Shown here: piece by piece, positions 1 to 10,104 of the stretch
Layout of the letters: each line of letters opens with the position of its first letter
Position numbering within the stretch: the first letter of the stretch is position 1
Source of the DNA: Methanocalculaceae archaeon
GTDB taxonomy: Archaea; Halobacteriota; Methanomicrobia; Methanomicrobiales; Methanocorpusculaceae
Direction: 5' to 3'
Assembly: GCA_031262705.1 (NCBI GenBank)
Contig: JAISHD010000057.1
Location: forward strand, 1-33,832
Length of the DNA: 33,832 bases
The notes under the pieces: generated by a model
Told to the model about the DNA's origin: nothing
What the model saw: only the letters and a program-made list of their open reading frames with translations
Databases searched by the model: none
Translations under genes and position numbers: made by a program

Positions 1-105
1 GTGGTCGTATCCCTCGTCTGCTGCTGCTTCAGAATAGGATTTGTACTTACGGTTTGCCTGTGATTCACCGGCAAAAGCATCTGCAATGCATGTCTTAGTG
101 TCCAT
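1..105 (-). CDS. Rubrerythrin, N-terminal part (gene continues past the left edge)
   Basis: Reverse-complement translation from ATG at 105: MDTKTCIADAFAGESQANRKYKSYSEAAADEGYDH; the AFAGESQAN.KY motif is typical of rubrerythrin N-termini. Absent from ORF track because truncated. Confidence 0.85.
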   Translation of the reverse strand, partial: MDTKTCIADAFAGESQANRKYKSYSEAAADEGYDH

Positions 106-248
106 GTACTATTATTTGCAGAAAATGGGGAATAAAGGTTTGGGATGAGTATCACTTCAGGAAAAATGCCAAAACTTTTTGAAAAAAACTCTGTGAATAT
201 CGACGACAGATTAATATAATCTCTTTTCCGATAATTCTTTTGAGTTGC

Positions 249-941
249 ATGAGTCTGAAAAACACAGCAGAGATCGATCGACCGCGGGAGAAACTGATCG
301 CAAACGGGCCGCAAAGTCTGACACTCGCAGAACTCATCGCGGCGATCATCGGCCGCGGGACGGCAAAAAATGATGCACTCAAGATCGGCAGAACCGTTGC
401 GGATATTCTGATGAAGCACACCTATACAACGTCTGTACAGGACGTTGCAGCGGTTGACGGTATGGGACCGGCAAAGGCCTGTCAGATTCTTGCAGCTCTT
501 GAACTTGCCCGGCGGTTTCCCCCGCCGGACAGAAAGAACGCGAAGATTCAGTGCGCCGAGGATATTCTGCCGTTCGTCAGCCAGTACCGCTACGATCAGC
601 AGGAAAATGTAATCGCCGCAACCTTATCCGGAGCACACGAGATTCTCAATATCCGGGTAGTGACAAGAGGCCTCGTCAACCAGAGCCAGATTCACCCCCG
701 CGAAGTGTTTGCGGATGCGGTAACAGACCGGGCGGCAGCAGTGATCCTCGTCCACAACCATCCGTCGGGAAACCTCACACCGAGCACCAGAGATATTCTC
801 ATGACCGGAACAATTCAGGAAGCAGGGGATATTCTTGGAATCAAACGTCTGGATCATCTGATCATCGGCCCGTGCGACGGGTTTCTGAGTGTGCTGGGAG
901 CGCTCAGGGGTGATACCCATGAAAACCAAGACCTTATGTGA
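249..941 (+). CDS. radC: RadC-family (JAB/MPN domain) protein
   Basis: REKL...G...L...ELIA.IIGRGT N-terminus and HNHPSGNLTPS JAB metal-binding motif. ATG at 249 or in-frame TTG at 240. Confidence 0.93.
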   Translation: MSLKNTAEIDRPREKLIANGPQSLTLAELIAAIIGRGTAKNDALKIGRTVADILMKHTYTTSVQDVAAVDGMGPAKACQILAALELARRFPPPDRKNAKIQCAEDILPFVSQYRYDQQENVIAATLSGAHEILNIRVVTRGLVNQSQIHPREVFADAVTDRAAAVILVHNHPSGNLTPSTRDILMTGTIQEAGDILGIKRLDHLIIGPCDGFLSVLGALRGDTHENQDLM

Positions 942-969
942 TTGAGCCGCCCATAGATATTGATACAGT

Positions 970-1980
970 ATGCCAAGCACGATCATTGTCGGCGGTTTTT
1001 TTGGTGATGAGGGAAAAGGAAAGATCGTCGCCCACATTGCCCAGCAGGATAAAGCAACAATTATTGCACGCGGCGGTGTCGGGCCGAACGCCGGCCACAC
1101 CGTGGAAGTGGGAGACAAAAAATATGGTGTGCGGATGGTGCCGTCAGGCTTTATCTATCCCCATGCAAAACTCATGATCGGTAGCGGTGTTCTGGTTGAC
1201 CCGCGGGTCTTTGCCCACGAGCTGGAGGCGCTTGGATGCGGAGATCGTACCTTTATTGACGGGCGCTGCGGAGTCATCGAAGAGGAGCACATTTACAAGG
1301 ACAAACACGATGACCACCTTTCCAAGACGGTCGGCTCCACCGGTTCCGGCTGTGGTCCGGCAAACTCTGATCGCGTAATGCGGACGGCACGCCTTGCAAA
1401 GGATGTTCCTGAACTTGCCCCTTATATTATTGATGTTGCCCAGAACGTAAACGATGCAATCGGTGCAGGCGACTCCGTGATCATCGAGGGAACACAGGGG
1501 TTCGGCATCTCCCTTTACTACGGAAACTATCCGTTTGTGACCAGCAAGGATACGTCCGCCTCACAGATGGCGGCAGACGTTGGTGTCGGCCCGACCAAGA
1601 TCGATGATGTGGTTGTGGTCTTCAAAGCGTTCCCGACCAGAGTCGGTGAAGGGCCGTTCCCGACCGAACTTACCCACGACCAGTCCATTGCGATGGGTAT
1701 TCAGGAGTTCGGCACCGTCACGCACCGCGAACGGAGAATCGGTACCTGGGACGGAAAGATGGCACGCTACTCGGCAATGATTAACGGCTGTACGGCAATA
1801 GCCATCACGGGTGTTGATCACATCGACAAGGATGTCTTCGGCGTGAAGGAGTACAGCAAACTGACGCCGAAGGTCAGGGAGTTCCTCGAGCAGATCGAGT
1901 CCGATACCGGGTGTCCGGTCGGCATTATCTCAACCGGTCCGGAACAGTCGCAGATCATTGATATTAGATCCGAGCTGTAA
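970..1980 (+). CDS. purA: Adenylosuccinate synthetase, short archaeal form (336 aa)
   Basis: [55 protein letters not shown] motifs. Confidence 0.95.
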   Translation: MPSTIIVGGFFGDEGKGKIVAHIAQQDKATIIARGGVGPNAGHTVEVGDKKYGVRMVPSGFIYPHAKLMIGSGVLVDPRVFAHELEALGCGDRTFIDGRCGVIEEEHIYKDKHDDHLSKTVGSTGSGCGPANSDRVMRTARLAKDVPELAPYIIDVAQNVNDAIGAGDSVIIEGTQGFGISLYYGNYPFVTSKDTSASQMAADVGVGPTKIDDVVVVFKAFPTRVGEGPFPTELTHDQSIAMGIQEFGTVTHRERRIGTWDGKMARYSAMINGCTAIAITGVDHIDKDVFGVKEYSKLTPKVREFLEQIESDTGCPVGIISTGPEQSQIIDIRSEL

Positions 1981-1983
1981 ACC

Positions 1984-2163
1984 ATGAAGCGCTGGGTCCT
2001 CGACATTATCTGTTGCCCTGTCTGCAAGGGAAACTTTATGCTTACAGAGATGGAGGGTAATGATACAGATATTGTCGAAGGACTGCTGACCTGCACATCC
2101 TGCAAACGGGTGTACCCGATCTCCTCCGGCATTGCAAACCTTCTCCCCAATCAGGAGGACTGA
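1984..2163 (+). CDS. Trm112-family small zinc-ribbon protein
   Basis: Translation MKRWVLDIICCPVCKGNFMLTEMEGNDTDIVEGLLTCTSCKRVYPISSGIANLLPNQED; CPxC...CxxC and YPI..GI..LLP pattern. 3 nt after purA stop; 59 aa, below ORF-track cutoff. Confidence 0.88.
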   Translation: MKRWVLDIICCPVCKGNFMLTEMEGNDTDIVEGLLTCTSCKRVYPISSGIANLLPNQED

Positions 2164-2178
2164 GGTGCTCTATCTACT

Positions 2179-2733
2179 ATGGCCATTGTTGAAATTCAGC
2201 TGAATCGTCTGGGAATAAACTCCCTGGAACTATCCACCGACGCCGTGGATGTGAGCGCGGGGACCGCGCTGCACATCCGGTTTGTGAACCACGGATCCCC
2301 GACACACGCAACGCTGCGCTGTGAGGCTTCCGCCTATACGGATTTTACCTACGAAAACATCTATGTGGAAGGCGAGTCGGAGCTTGAGATCAAGATGAAG
2401 GAGGATGCGGGAACAGGGAGTTTTGACATGCAGGCCATTACCGGCTACGGCATGCGCCGCGAGGCGTTTACGATCCATGTGCTGAAGTCCTGCCCGGTCG
2501 CGGTACCCGAACCGATCATCTTCCCCGAGGAGCCGATTGCCGAACCGAAGAGATCCTGCGTTGGTGCAAACGCAGGAAAAGCGGTGATGATTCTTATTAT
2601 GCCGATCATCGCTGCAATCATTATTGGGCTGTGGCAGCTCGGCTACCTCAATATTGACGGGCACGCCATGACGATCATTGTGTACCTTGTTATGCTCGCC
2701 GGAGTCATCATCGCATGGCGTTCGGCGCAGTAA
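2179..2733 (+). CDS. Conserved hypothetical membrane protein (soluble N-terminal domain, two C-terminal TM helices)
   Basis: ORF with hydrophobic segments AVMILIMPIIAAIIIGLWQLGYL and MTIIVYLVMLAGVIIAW; overlaps the next gene start. Confidence 0.75.
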   Translation: MAIVEIQLNRLGINSLELSTDAVDVSAGTALHIRFVNHGSPTHATLRCEASAYTDFTYENIYVEGESELEIKMKEDAGTGSFDMQAITGYGMRREAFTIHVLKSCPVAVPEPIIFPEEPIAEPKRSCVGANAGKAVMILIMPIIAAIIIGLWQLGYLNIDGHAMTIIVYLVMLAGVIIAWRSAQ

Positions 2734-3635
2734 TACTTTTTTTTGCAGTTATTCTGGATCGGCTGATCGGCGATCCCCGCTCCCGCTGGCACCCGGTGGC
2801 GCTTCTTGGAACACTGATCGGGTGGTGGGGGAAAACAAACTATTACCCGAAACGACTGGAACGTTTCACCGGTGCTGCCGGCTGGCTGATGACCGTTGTG
2901 GTCTTTACCCTGCCGTTTCTTCTGATCTGTCTGATGCCGGGGCAGTACTGGTTTGTTCAGCTGCCGCTTGCAGTGGTACTGCTGTCATTCTGTTTTGCGT
3001 CGCGATCCCTGGAAGAACATGTAACAGCCGTTGAGGCAGCACTTGCCCGGGACGAAGCAAAAGGACGGGAAGCAGCACAGATGCTGGTTAGCCGCGATGT
3101 ACACAAACTATCCCCGGAACAGGTGCGTTCCGCTGCCTATGAATCGGCAGCGGAGAATCTGGTGGACAGTATTGTTGCACCGATCTTCTGGTTTGCCGTC
3201 TTTGAACTGCTGTTCGGGATGGGAATTGCCGGGGCGGCACTGTTCCGGGCGGCGAACACGATGGATGCGATGCTCGGCTACACGGACGACCGTATCCGCA
3301 TCGGCTGGTTTGCCGCACGGATGGATGATATTCTTTCCTGGATTCCCGCATGGATCACCGGAGGCCTGCTGATCATTGTGTTCACCTGCCGCGGGCGGGC
3401 GGGAAAGGCACTTGCAGTATACCATGCGGATCACAAAAAACGGCCGGGATTCAACGGCGGCATTCCGATGAGTCTGATCGCCGGAGGGTGCGGAGTGATG
3501 TTTGACAAGCCGGGTGTCTACACGATTGGCTCACCCGAACAAACGCTGGCGAAAGGCGGACACTGCATTATCAGAACGCTGCAAGAAACACTGATGCTAT
3601 TTTCCGGAGTGATAATTTTCGTTCTGCTGATCTGA
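2715..3635 (+). CDS. cbiB: Adenosylcobinamide-phosphate synthase (cobalamin biosynthesis CbiB/CobD)
   Basis: LDRLIGDPRSRWHPVALLG N-terminus, ARDEAKGREAAQMLVSRDVHKL and ESAAENLVDSIVAPIFWF motifs. Confidence 0.93.
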   Translation: MAFGAVILFFAVILDRLIGDPRSRWHPVALLGTLIGWWGKTNYYPKRLERFTGAAGWLMTVVVFTLPFLLICLMPGQYWFVQLPLAVVLLSFCFASRSLEEHVTAVEAALARDEAKGREAAQMLVSRDVHKLSPEQVRSAAYESAAENLVDSIVAPIFWFAVFELLFGMGIAGAALFRAANTMDAMLGYTDDRIRIGWFAARMDDILSWIPAWITGGLLIIVFTCRGRAGKALAVYHADHKKRPGFNGGIPMSLIAGGCGVMFDKPGVYTIGSPEQTLAKGGHCIIRTLQETLMLFSGVIIFVLLI

Positions 3636-3767
3636 CAGGAATCTGTTTCCCCTGTAACATAAATGCAAATGCAGGAAATAGGTTCATATAAATCCCTTAC
3701 AAATATATATGGAAGCAATCTGTTTTTTTTTACAAAATCCGGGTTTGAGGAGAAAAACAGACTGGAG

Positions 3768-5433
3768 ATGTGTGTGATGCAGAAAGGAAAATGCGCTGTT
3801 GGAACAGGAATTATTCTGTTCTGCCTTGTACTGATGATCCTCGGTGCAGGCTGTATCAATAACGAGAAACAGCCGACGCTTGAGGAGGCCTATGAGGATC
3901 AGCTTCATGCCGCCGAGAACCTGGCGACAGACGTCACCGAAGATATGCAAAAAGCAATCCGCTCATTTCTGCGGGCAACACAAAATATTGCAGTGGAACC
4001 GGCCAACCACACTCTCGTGAATCAGGAGTTCACGGACCTGTATCTCCAGTACGAATCGCTGCGTTCGCTCCTCGTGGTGGATGAACACAACGTGATAACC
4101 AGCATCCATCCAAACTACAGCGTTCATCTCAACGTGCAGGTCGGAGACGTAATTACTGACCCGGACTTCGTCTATTCCGTCGACTCTCCGGCCTTCACCG
4201 TCGTTCACTATACTACATCCGGTAACTCCAGCGTCGCAGGATTCGTTGCTCCAATGGTATCTGATGAAGGAGCGTACAAAGGAGTGATCATTGCAACGAT
4301 CGATTCCAGACTGTTTTACGAAACCCTGGTGTACAACTTCCAGGAGCAGACCGGCTACAAAGCATGGGTTCTGGACGATACCGGAAACATCCTCTACTAC
4401 CCTGACAGATATGCCGCAACAATCAGCATCACACAGCTGAAATCTCCGGATCAGGTACAGCTTGACCGGGTACTGCAGTCAATACTGACCAACACCTCCG
4501 GGGTTGATATCTACACCATCTATATATAGTTACGGAAAACTGAAGATTGTAACCGAGGTTGCGGCATGGAACGCGGTCACGGCGTTTGAAAATAATAAAT
4601 TTTCACCGATCGTTGTGGTAACCTCTGAGATAGGCAGCAGCCAGCAGGTCAATTACCCGGTAAAATCAGCGAACATGGATCTGGAAGAGTTTGTGCAGGA
4701 GGCAGCAGTTGCAGAGTTTAACAACCCGAACGGCAGGTTTACCACAGCAGAGTTCAGCATCGATGCATTCAGCATAAACGGAACACTGCTCGCAAACTCT
4801 TTCCGTCCCGGCCTTGTCGGTACAGACAGAACGAATTATCAGGATCTGAACGACGTGTATGCAATACAGATGTTTGTCAACCGGGCAAAACAGGGCGGAG
4901 GGTATGTAATTAATGTGTACCAGAATCCCGCGACCGGAAACGAGGAGGTAAAGCTCAACTATGTTCTTCCGATCGATGAAACCTGGTTCATCACATCCGG
5001 AAAGTATCAGCCGGAGTACGACGCATATGTTTCCCCGGACAAACGTGCGGAGATGATTCAGTATGTGCGGGAGATTGAGGCACTGATGCAGGAGAAAGGA
5101 AAAGAGGAGACCGCAGACCTGCTGAACAATGGTACACTCTTCCGTGAAGATATGCGGATGCGGATCTTTGACTACAACGGAACCTATGTTGTCGGCTACC
5201 CGTATACGCAAGAGCTTGTCGGAACAAGTTCGCTGGGGGTTACCGACATCTATGGGGCTTCCATCGGACGCGAAGTCCTGACGATGGCACAATCAGGAGG
5301 AGGATTCCGGTACATGTACTATCCGTATTTATCCGGAGAGACGAAACTCACTCTTACCTATGTGGAGCCGATCGATGACGAGTGGTACGCCATGATCAGT
5401 CTCCCGCTGACCATGATCGGATCTGCCAGCTGA
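3768..5433 (+). pseudogene. Cache-domain lipoprotein gene split by a frameshift (ORFs ending 4529 and starting 4504)
   Basis: The two ORFs align end to end with the intact paralog at 5682-7361; N-terminal lipobox ILGAGC; the break is at TATATATA (4521-4528). Confidence 0.85.
4521..4528. repeat. TA dinucleotide tract at the frameshift point
   Basis: c-TATATATA-gttac; creates TAG stop at 4527-4529. Absent at the equivalent position of the paralog. Confidence 0.85.
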
Positions 5434-5466
5434 ACGATTCGGGAAAGCAGCAGCGCTTTACCAAAT

Positions 5467-5490
5467 ATCCGGAAACCGGATCTTTTTTTT
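5467..5490 (+). terminator. Hairpin plus T8 terminator after the first Cache gene
   Basis: ATCCGG-AAA-CCGGAT followed by C-TTTTTTTT. Confidence 0.8.
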
Positions 5491-5681
5491 GCTACAAATT
5501 ACAGTTCAGACATATATTGATATCATGAGATAGGCAATGTATATCCGGAAGCAGATCAGTTATCAGGGATGGGAGAGCGCGGCCCCGCGAAACTGTTTTT
5601 TTCGGCGTACGTTGGCCAGACTCAACTCATTCAATACGCCAAACCCAACTCTTCCTCAACTATATCAATGGAAATCAGACT

Positions 5682-7361
5682 ATGAATCACAGATCCAGTT
5701 GTGTAATTGCTGTTCTCATACTCCTTGGTCTTGCAGTACTCTGTGCAGGATGTATCGATCAGGATCAGCAGCAGCCTTCACCCTCCCTTGAAGAGACATA
5801 CGCAGACCAGATGCGGGCAACAGAAAATCTGACCCTGCAGATTTCCGACAAACTTGCAAATCTGCAGGAAGCACTGATACAGGCAGCAGATACCATTGCA
5901 AACGACATGGAAAATACAACGCTGGTGGATCAGGAATTCAACAAACTGTACCTCACCTATCAGGAGGTTGAGGTGTTTATGATCGCAGACGAACACAAGA
6001 TCGTCCGCGACGTCTGTCCGGAGGATAACTCCTATCTTGGTCCGTATCTGAATACCAGAATAACGAATCCGTACTTCAACATCACCGCAGACTCCCCCCG
6101 GTTGAACTTCGGCCACTTCCAGTACGAGAACCGAGCCGTAGCCGCGGTGGTGATACCACTGATAACCAGTGACAAAGAGTACAAAGGGGCACTCATTACG
6201 GTTGTTGACTCGTCACTGTTCTATCAGGATATGATCTATGCGTTCCAGAAAAACACCGGATACCATGCATGGATTGTGGATGAAGAAGGACGTATTTTGT
6301 ATTATCCGGAACGTGCGCAGTACACCACAGATATTATGCAGCTGAAGTCCCCAAACCAGACCGAGCTGAATCAGGTCCTTCAGGCAATTCTTGAGAAAAA
6401 ATCAGGCGTTGCCACGTACTCCGAGTACAACTATGCGAAACTCAAGATAACCCGGCAGGCCGCAACATGGGATACCATGCCGGGATACATGGACAGCAAT
6501 TATGTACCGATCGTTGTGGTGACCTCTGAGATTAACAGCAGCCAACAGATTACCCATCCGGAAGAGTCCGCAAATCAGAATCTGGAAGAGTTCATCAACG
6601 CCGCGTACCTGTTTGCAAAAGAGAACGGACGGGAAGCAGCGCTTGCAGAATTTAATAATCCAAACGGCAAATTCACAACAGCAGAGTATTACATAGCTGC
6701 CTTTGCGATGAACGGAACACTGCTTTCCAATCCCTACCGGACAGAAATTGTCGGAGAGAACCGGCTGAACTCTGAGGACGTAAACGGAGTTCACACCCTC
6801 CGGATGTTTGCCGACCGCGCCCTTCAGGGCGGGGGCTATGTGACCAATGTGTATGAAAATCCGGCGGACGATATGCAGACTGAAGTGAAAATCAGCTATG
6901 TACTGCCAGTAAACGATGAATGGTACATTACCGCAGGAGAGTTCCATCCGGAGATAGATGCTGTTGTTCCGCCAACGGTGCGGATAGATATGATCCAGTA
7001 TGCACGTTCGGTTGAGGTGCTCATTCAGGAGAACGGCAGAGATGCAGCCGCTGCATCACTCAACAACAAAAGCCATTACCGTGCTGATATAGAGCTCAAC
7101 ATCTTTGATAAATACGGAAATCTCATTGTACATGACTCCAATCCGGAGATGGTCGGGACAAATCTTATGGGTGCGACTGATATCTACGGAGCGTCCATCA
7201 TCCGTGAGGTAATAATGTTTGCAGGAAACGGCGGAGGATTCCGGTACACCAACATGCCGCTGGAGACGAGGGAGACAACGGAACTCTCTCTGGTATATGT
7301 CAAGCAGATCGGAGACGACCGGGTGTTACTGATCAGCGTTCCGATGAACAAAGAAGAGTAA
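5682..7361 (+). CDS. Secreted multi-Cache-domain lipoprotein
   Basis: Lipobox LGLAVLCAGC; repeated Cache_2-like segments (AKENGREAALAEFNNPNGKFTTAEYYIAAF...NP...VG and QENGRDAAAASLNNKSHYRADIELNIFD...VGT...DIYG). Confidence 0.8.
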   Translation: MNHRSSCVIAVLILLGLAVLCAGCIDQDQQQPSPSLEETYADQMRATENLTLQISDKLANLQEALIQAADTIANDMENTTLVDQEFNKLYLTYQEVEVFMIADEHKIVRDVCPEDNSYLGPYLNTRITNPYFNITADSPRLNFGHFQYENRAVAAVVIPLITSDKEYKGALITVVDSSLFYQDMIYAFQKNTGYHAWIVDEEGRILYYPERAQYTTDIMQLKSPNQTELNQVLQAILEKKSGVATYSEYNYAKLKITRQAATWDTMPGYMDSNYVPIVVVTSEINSSQQITHPEESANQNLEEFINAAYLFAKENGREAALAEFNNPNGKFTTAEYYIAAFAMNGTLLSNPYRTEIVGENRLNSEDVNGVHTLRMFADRALQGGGYVTNVYENPADDMQTEVKISYVLPVNDEWYITAGEFHPEIDAVVPPTVRIDMIQYARSVEVLIQENGRDAAAASLNNKSHYRADIELNIFDKYGNLIVHDSNPEMVGTNLMGATDIYGASIIREVIMFAGNGGGFRYTNMPLETRETTELSLVYVKQIGDDRVLLISVPMNKEE

Positions 7362-7367
7362 AAGAGG

Positions 7368-8333
7368 TCAGACCGGACGGACGCTGACCTCTCCGGAGGA
7401 CAGCGTCCGGCGCCCGGTCGCGGTTTCTATCACAAGACCGCCGGAGTCGTCCACATCAACGGCAACGGCATCGCACCAGACATTGTTTTCCAGGAACCGG
7501 ATCGGTTTTCCCAGAAGCATGGATCGATTCCGGTACTCAGCAAGGAAGGATCTATTGGGAAGTGCTGCGGAAAGTTCGAGAAGATGATTTGCAACGAGGG
7601 CGGCAAGACGGTTGCGGGAAAAGTCAGGCCGCTGCGCAAAAAGCGAGCCTGCAACCTGTTTGATCGTATCAGGAAATCCCGGATCAACTACATTGATGCC
7701 AATACCTACGACCACACACTCAACCACGCCGGACTCAAAGCCGCTGACCGCCTCGGTGAGAATACCGCAGATCTTTTTTTCTTTCACGAACACATCGTTG
7801 ACCCATTTGATCTCAGGAATCTGATCCGACACCTCTTCGACGGCACGCGAGACCGCAACGGAGGCCGCGGTTGTGATCAGAACTGCATCGGCAATCGCAA
7901 GATTCGGACGGAGCACGATACTCATATAGACGCCGGAACTTTTCGGCGAGTAAAAGGACCGGCCAAGCCGTCCGCGGCCTTGGGTCTGTTCCTCGGCAAG
8001 AACCATTGTCCCGTGCATTGCACCCGCAACCGCAAGAGCCTTTGCGTCCTCGTTTGTCGAGCCGGTTACTTTGTGAATCGTGATAGGAATGTCGCGGTAT
8101 TCCGGAGAAAGATACAGCCGGATTCCTTCCGGCGAAAGGATATCCGTGTCGGCGGCAAGGCAGTATCCTTTATTGGTCACCGCACACACCGCGTAGCCTT
8201 CCGCCTCAAGTGATTTCACCGCCTTCCACACCGCAGACCGGGAAACGCCGAGTGTTGATGCAATTTCCTCACCGGAAAAAAACCTACCGCGGTTTTCCTC
8301 TAAGATACGGAGTACGGACTCTTTGGTTGTCAT
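7368..8333 (-). CDS. birA: Biotin operon repressor / biotin-[acetyl-CoA-carboxylase] ligase
   Basis: N-terminal winged HTH (FFSGEEIASTLGVSRSAVWKAVKSLEAEGY), ligase motifs GSTNEDAK, EEQTQGRGRLGRSFYSP, IKWVNDVFV, GIGINV. Confidence 0.95.
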   Translation of the reverse strand: MTTKESVLRILEENRGRFFSGEEIASTLGVSRSAVWKAVKSLEAEGYAVCAVTNKGYCLAADTDILSPEGIRLYLSPEYRDIPITIHKVTGSTNEDAKALAVAGAMHGTMVLAEEQTQGRGRLGRSFYSPKSSGVYMSIVLRPNLAIADAVLITTAASVAVSRAVEEVSDQIPEIKWVNDVFVKEKKICGILTEAVSGFESGVVECVVVGIGINVVDPGFPDTIKQVAGSLFAQRPDFSRNRLAALVANHLLELSAALPNRSFLAEYRNRSMLLGKPIRFLENNVWCDAVAVDVDDSGGLVIETATGRRTLSSGEVSVRPV

Positions 8334-8344
8334 AAAAAAGAGGG

Positions 8345-9100
8345 TTATGCCGCCTGGGCAATAACATTCTTCGGCAGCATGAAGTTGACGACAAACTCCG
8401 GAATGGACCTGTCGCTCTGAATAAGCATCTTGAAGTATGCCTGATTCTCTGCGGTGTTGCCCTGATACTCAAGAACAACTTTGTAGTTGATCGTCATGAC
8501 CGGGACTTTGCCGAACAGCGTGGTCAGCATTGCGGCCTGTTCGCCGATCACAATCGATTCACCGCGAACACGTTTGGTCACACTGCCGTCTGCGGAGAAC
8601 ATCATCTCATTGCCGTCGGAAAGAGCGATCAGTTTGTGACCGCTGATATCGACCGGCTCGCCAATCGGGAACCAGACGCTGTAGGTGGTGATATAGGGAT
8701 AGTTCGTTGTGGTACCGGACTGAACCGTGACACTTGACGAGGCAACCAGCACAATCAGTACAAGAACTATCAGCAGAATGATGCCGCCGATAATTCTCCG
8801 ATTGCGGCTCTTGTTCCTGGCCTGCTTCTCTTTTCTCTTGCGCTCCGCGTCTTCTGCGGCGAGCCGCTGGGCTTCAAGCTCCGTCTGCATCTTTGCATCA
8901 GCAGCAGCTTTCTGGGACTCCAGTTCCATCTTCATCTTTGACTCGGCGGCAGCCTTCTCCTCGGCAGCTGCGGCGGCGGCATGTGCTTCAGCCTCTGCCT
9001 GTGCTTCCGCTTCAGCCTTTTCGCGGTTGAGGCGCTCCACCTCCTTTTGCAGCTCCTCGATCTTTTTCGGGTCTGCACCCGTACTCGGGTCTTCACTCAT
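8345..9100 (-). CDS. Hypothetical protein: Ala/Glu-rich coiled coil, single TM helix, C-terminal domain
   Basis: Long A/E/K/R-rich heptad-like region, then IIGGIILLIVLVLIVLV TM, then a predicted globular domain. Confidence 0.75.
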   Translation of the reverse strand: MSEDPSTGADPKKIEELQKEVERLNREKAEAEAQAEAEAHAAAAAAEEKAAAESKMKMELESQKAAADAKMQTELEAQRLAAEDAERKRKEKQARNKSRNRRIIGGIILLIVLVLIVLVASSSVTVQSGTTTNYPYITTYSVWFPIGEPVDISGHKLIALSDGNEMMFSADGSVTKRVRGESIVIGEQAAMLTTLFGKVPVMTINYKVVLEYQGNTAENQAYFKMLIQSDRSIPEFVVNFMLPKNVIAQAA

Positions 9101-9213
9101 AATAACAGTTCATTGGTGGACATAGGTAAATAATTTTGCCGGTCGGGGAAACAGTATTACCCGTACCCAAGAAAAAGCCTCATTATTAATCATGACAAAT
9201 AAGTACCCATTTC

Positions 9214-10104
9214 ATGACGGAAATTCCAAAAGAGGAAATGCTGTTAAAATGTCCATCCACCTGTGCCGGGTGCGGATCTTTACTGGCACTCCGCTATATT
9301 CTGAAAGCAGCGGGAAAGGACACGGTTCTCGTGATCCCCGCCTGCTGTAACAGTGTTATTCAGGGCGTGTACCCCTATATGCTGCACACCGTACCGGTGT
9401 ACAACATTGCGTTTGCTGCAGCAGCCGCATGCGCTTCAGGAATGAGTGAGGCCTTCAGGGCTGTTGGAAAGACGACGAATGTCATCGTCTATGCAGGTGA
9501 CGGCGGAACCGCCGATATCGGCATTCAGGCACTGTCCGGCGCTCTGGAGCGGGGAGAGGACTTCCTCTACATCTGCTACGACAATGAGGCATACGGCAAC
9601 ACCGGCATGCAGCGGTCAGGAGCAACGCCCCTTGGCGCAATCACGACGACGACGCCGAATGGAAAAACCGTCAACAAAAAAGATCTCGACAGAATCATCG
9701 AGGCACACAATCTGCCGTATCAGGCAACCGCGTGCGCATCGTACCCTGCCGACATCTACAATAAAGTGAAGAAAGCACTCTCGATTCCGGGACCGAAGTT
9801 CATACACATTCTCGCACCCTGCCCGCCGGGATGGAGAACGCCGTCGGAAAAGACGGTCGAGATAGGCAAGATGGCAGTCAAGTCTGGTATCTGGGTGCTC
9901 TGGGAAAAAGAGTACGATAAATTTACGATCAGTGCCCCGTCGCGTGCGGCGATGAAGAAGCCCGCACCGGTTATCGATTACCTGAAAGCCCAGGGAAGAT
10001 TCCGCAAGGTGGATGAAGCAACCGCTGCGCGGATTCAGGCGCAGGTTGACAAGAACCTGAAGAAGGTTGCAGCTGAGGCTGCTTACTCGGAGGAGAACGC
10101 ATGA
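9214..10104 (+). CDS. porB: Pyruvate (2-oxoacid):ferredoxin oxidoreductase, beta subunit
   Basis: CPSTCAGCGS, AGDGGTADIGIQALSGALERGEDFLYICYDNEAYGNTGMQRSGATPLGA TPP-binding motifs. Confidence 0.88.
   Translation: MTEIPKEEMLLKCPSTCAGCGSLLALRYILKAAGKDTVLVIPACCNSVIQGVYPYMLHTVPVYNIAFAAAAACASGMSEAFRAVGKTTNVIVYAGDGGTADIGIQALSGALERGEDFLYICYDNEAYGNTGMQRSGATPLGAITTTTPNGKTVNKKDLDRIIEAHNLPYQATACASYPADIYNKVKKALSIPGPKFIHILAPCPPGWRTPSEKTVEIGKMAVKSGIWVLWEKEYDKFTISAPSRAAMKKPAPVIDYLKAQGRFRKVDEATAARIQAQVDKNLKKVAAEAAYSEENA

Noticed and set aside
152-421. 89-aa minus ORF overlapping radC
   Set aside because: Antisense to the radC N-terminus; no independent support.
5537-5791. 84-aa ORF before the second Cache gene
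   Set aside because: Overlaps the lipoprotein start in another frame; no recognisable features, likely spurious.
9190-9218. Direct repeat TCATGAC flanking the porB start
   Set aside because: Only 7 bp and partly the start codon itself; expected by chance.
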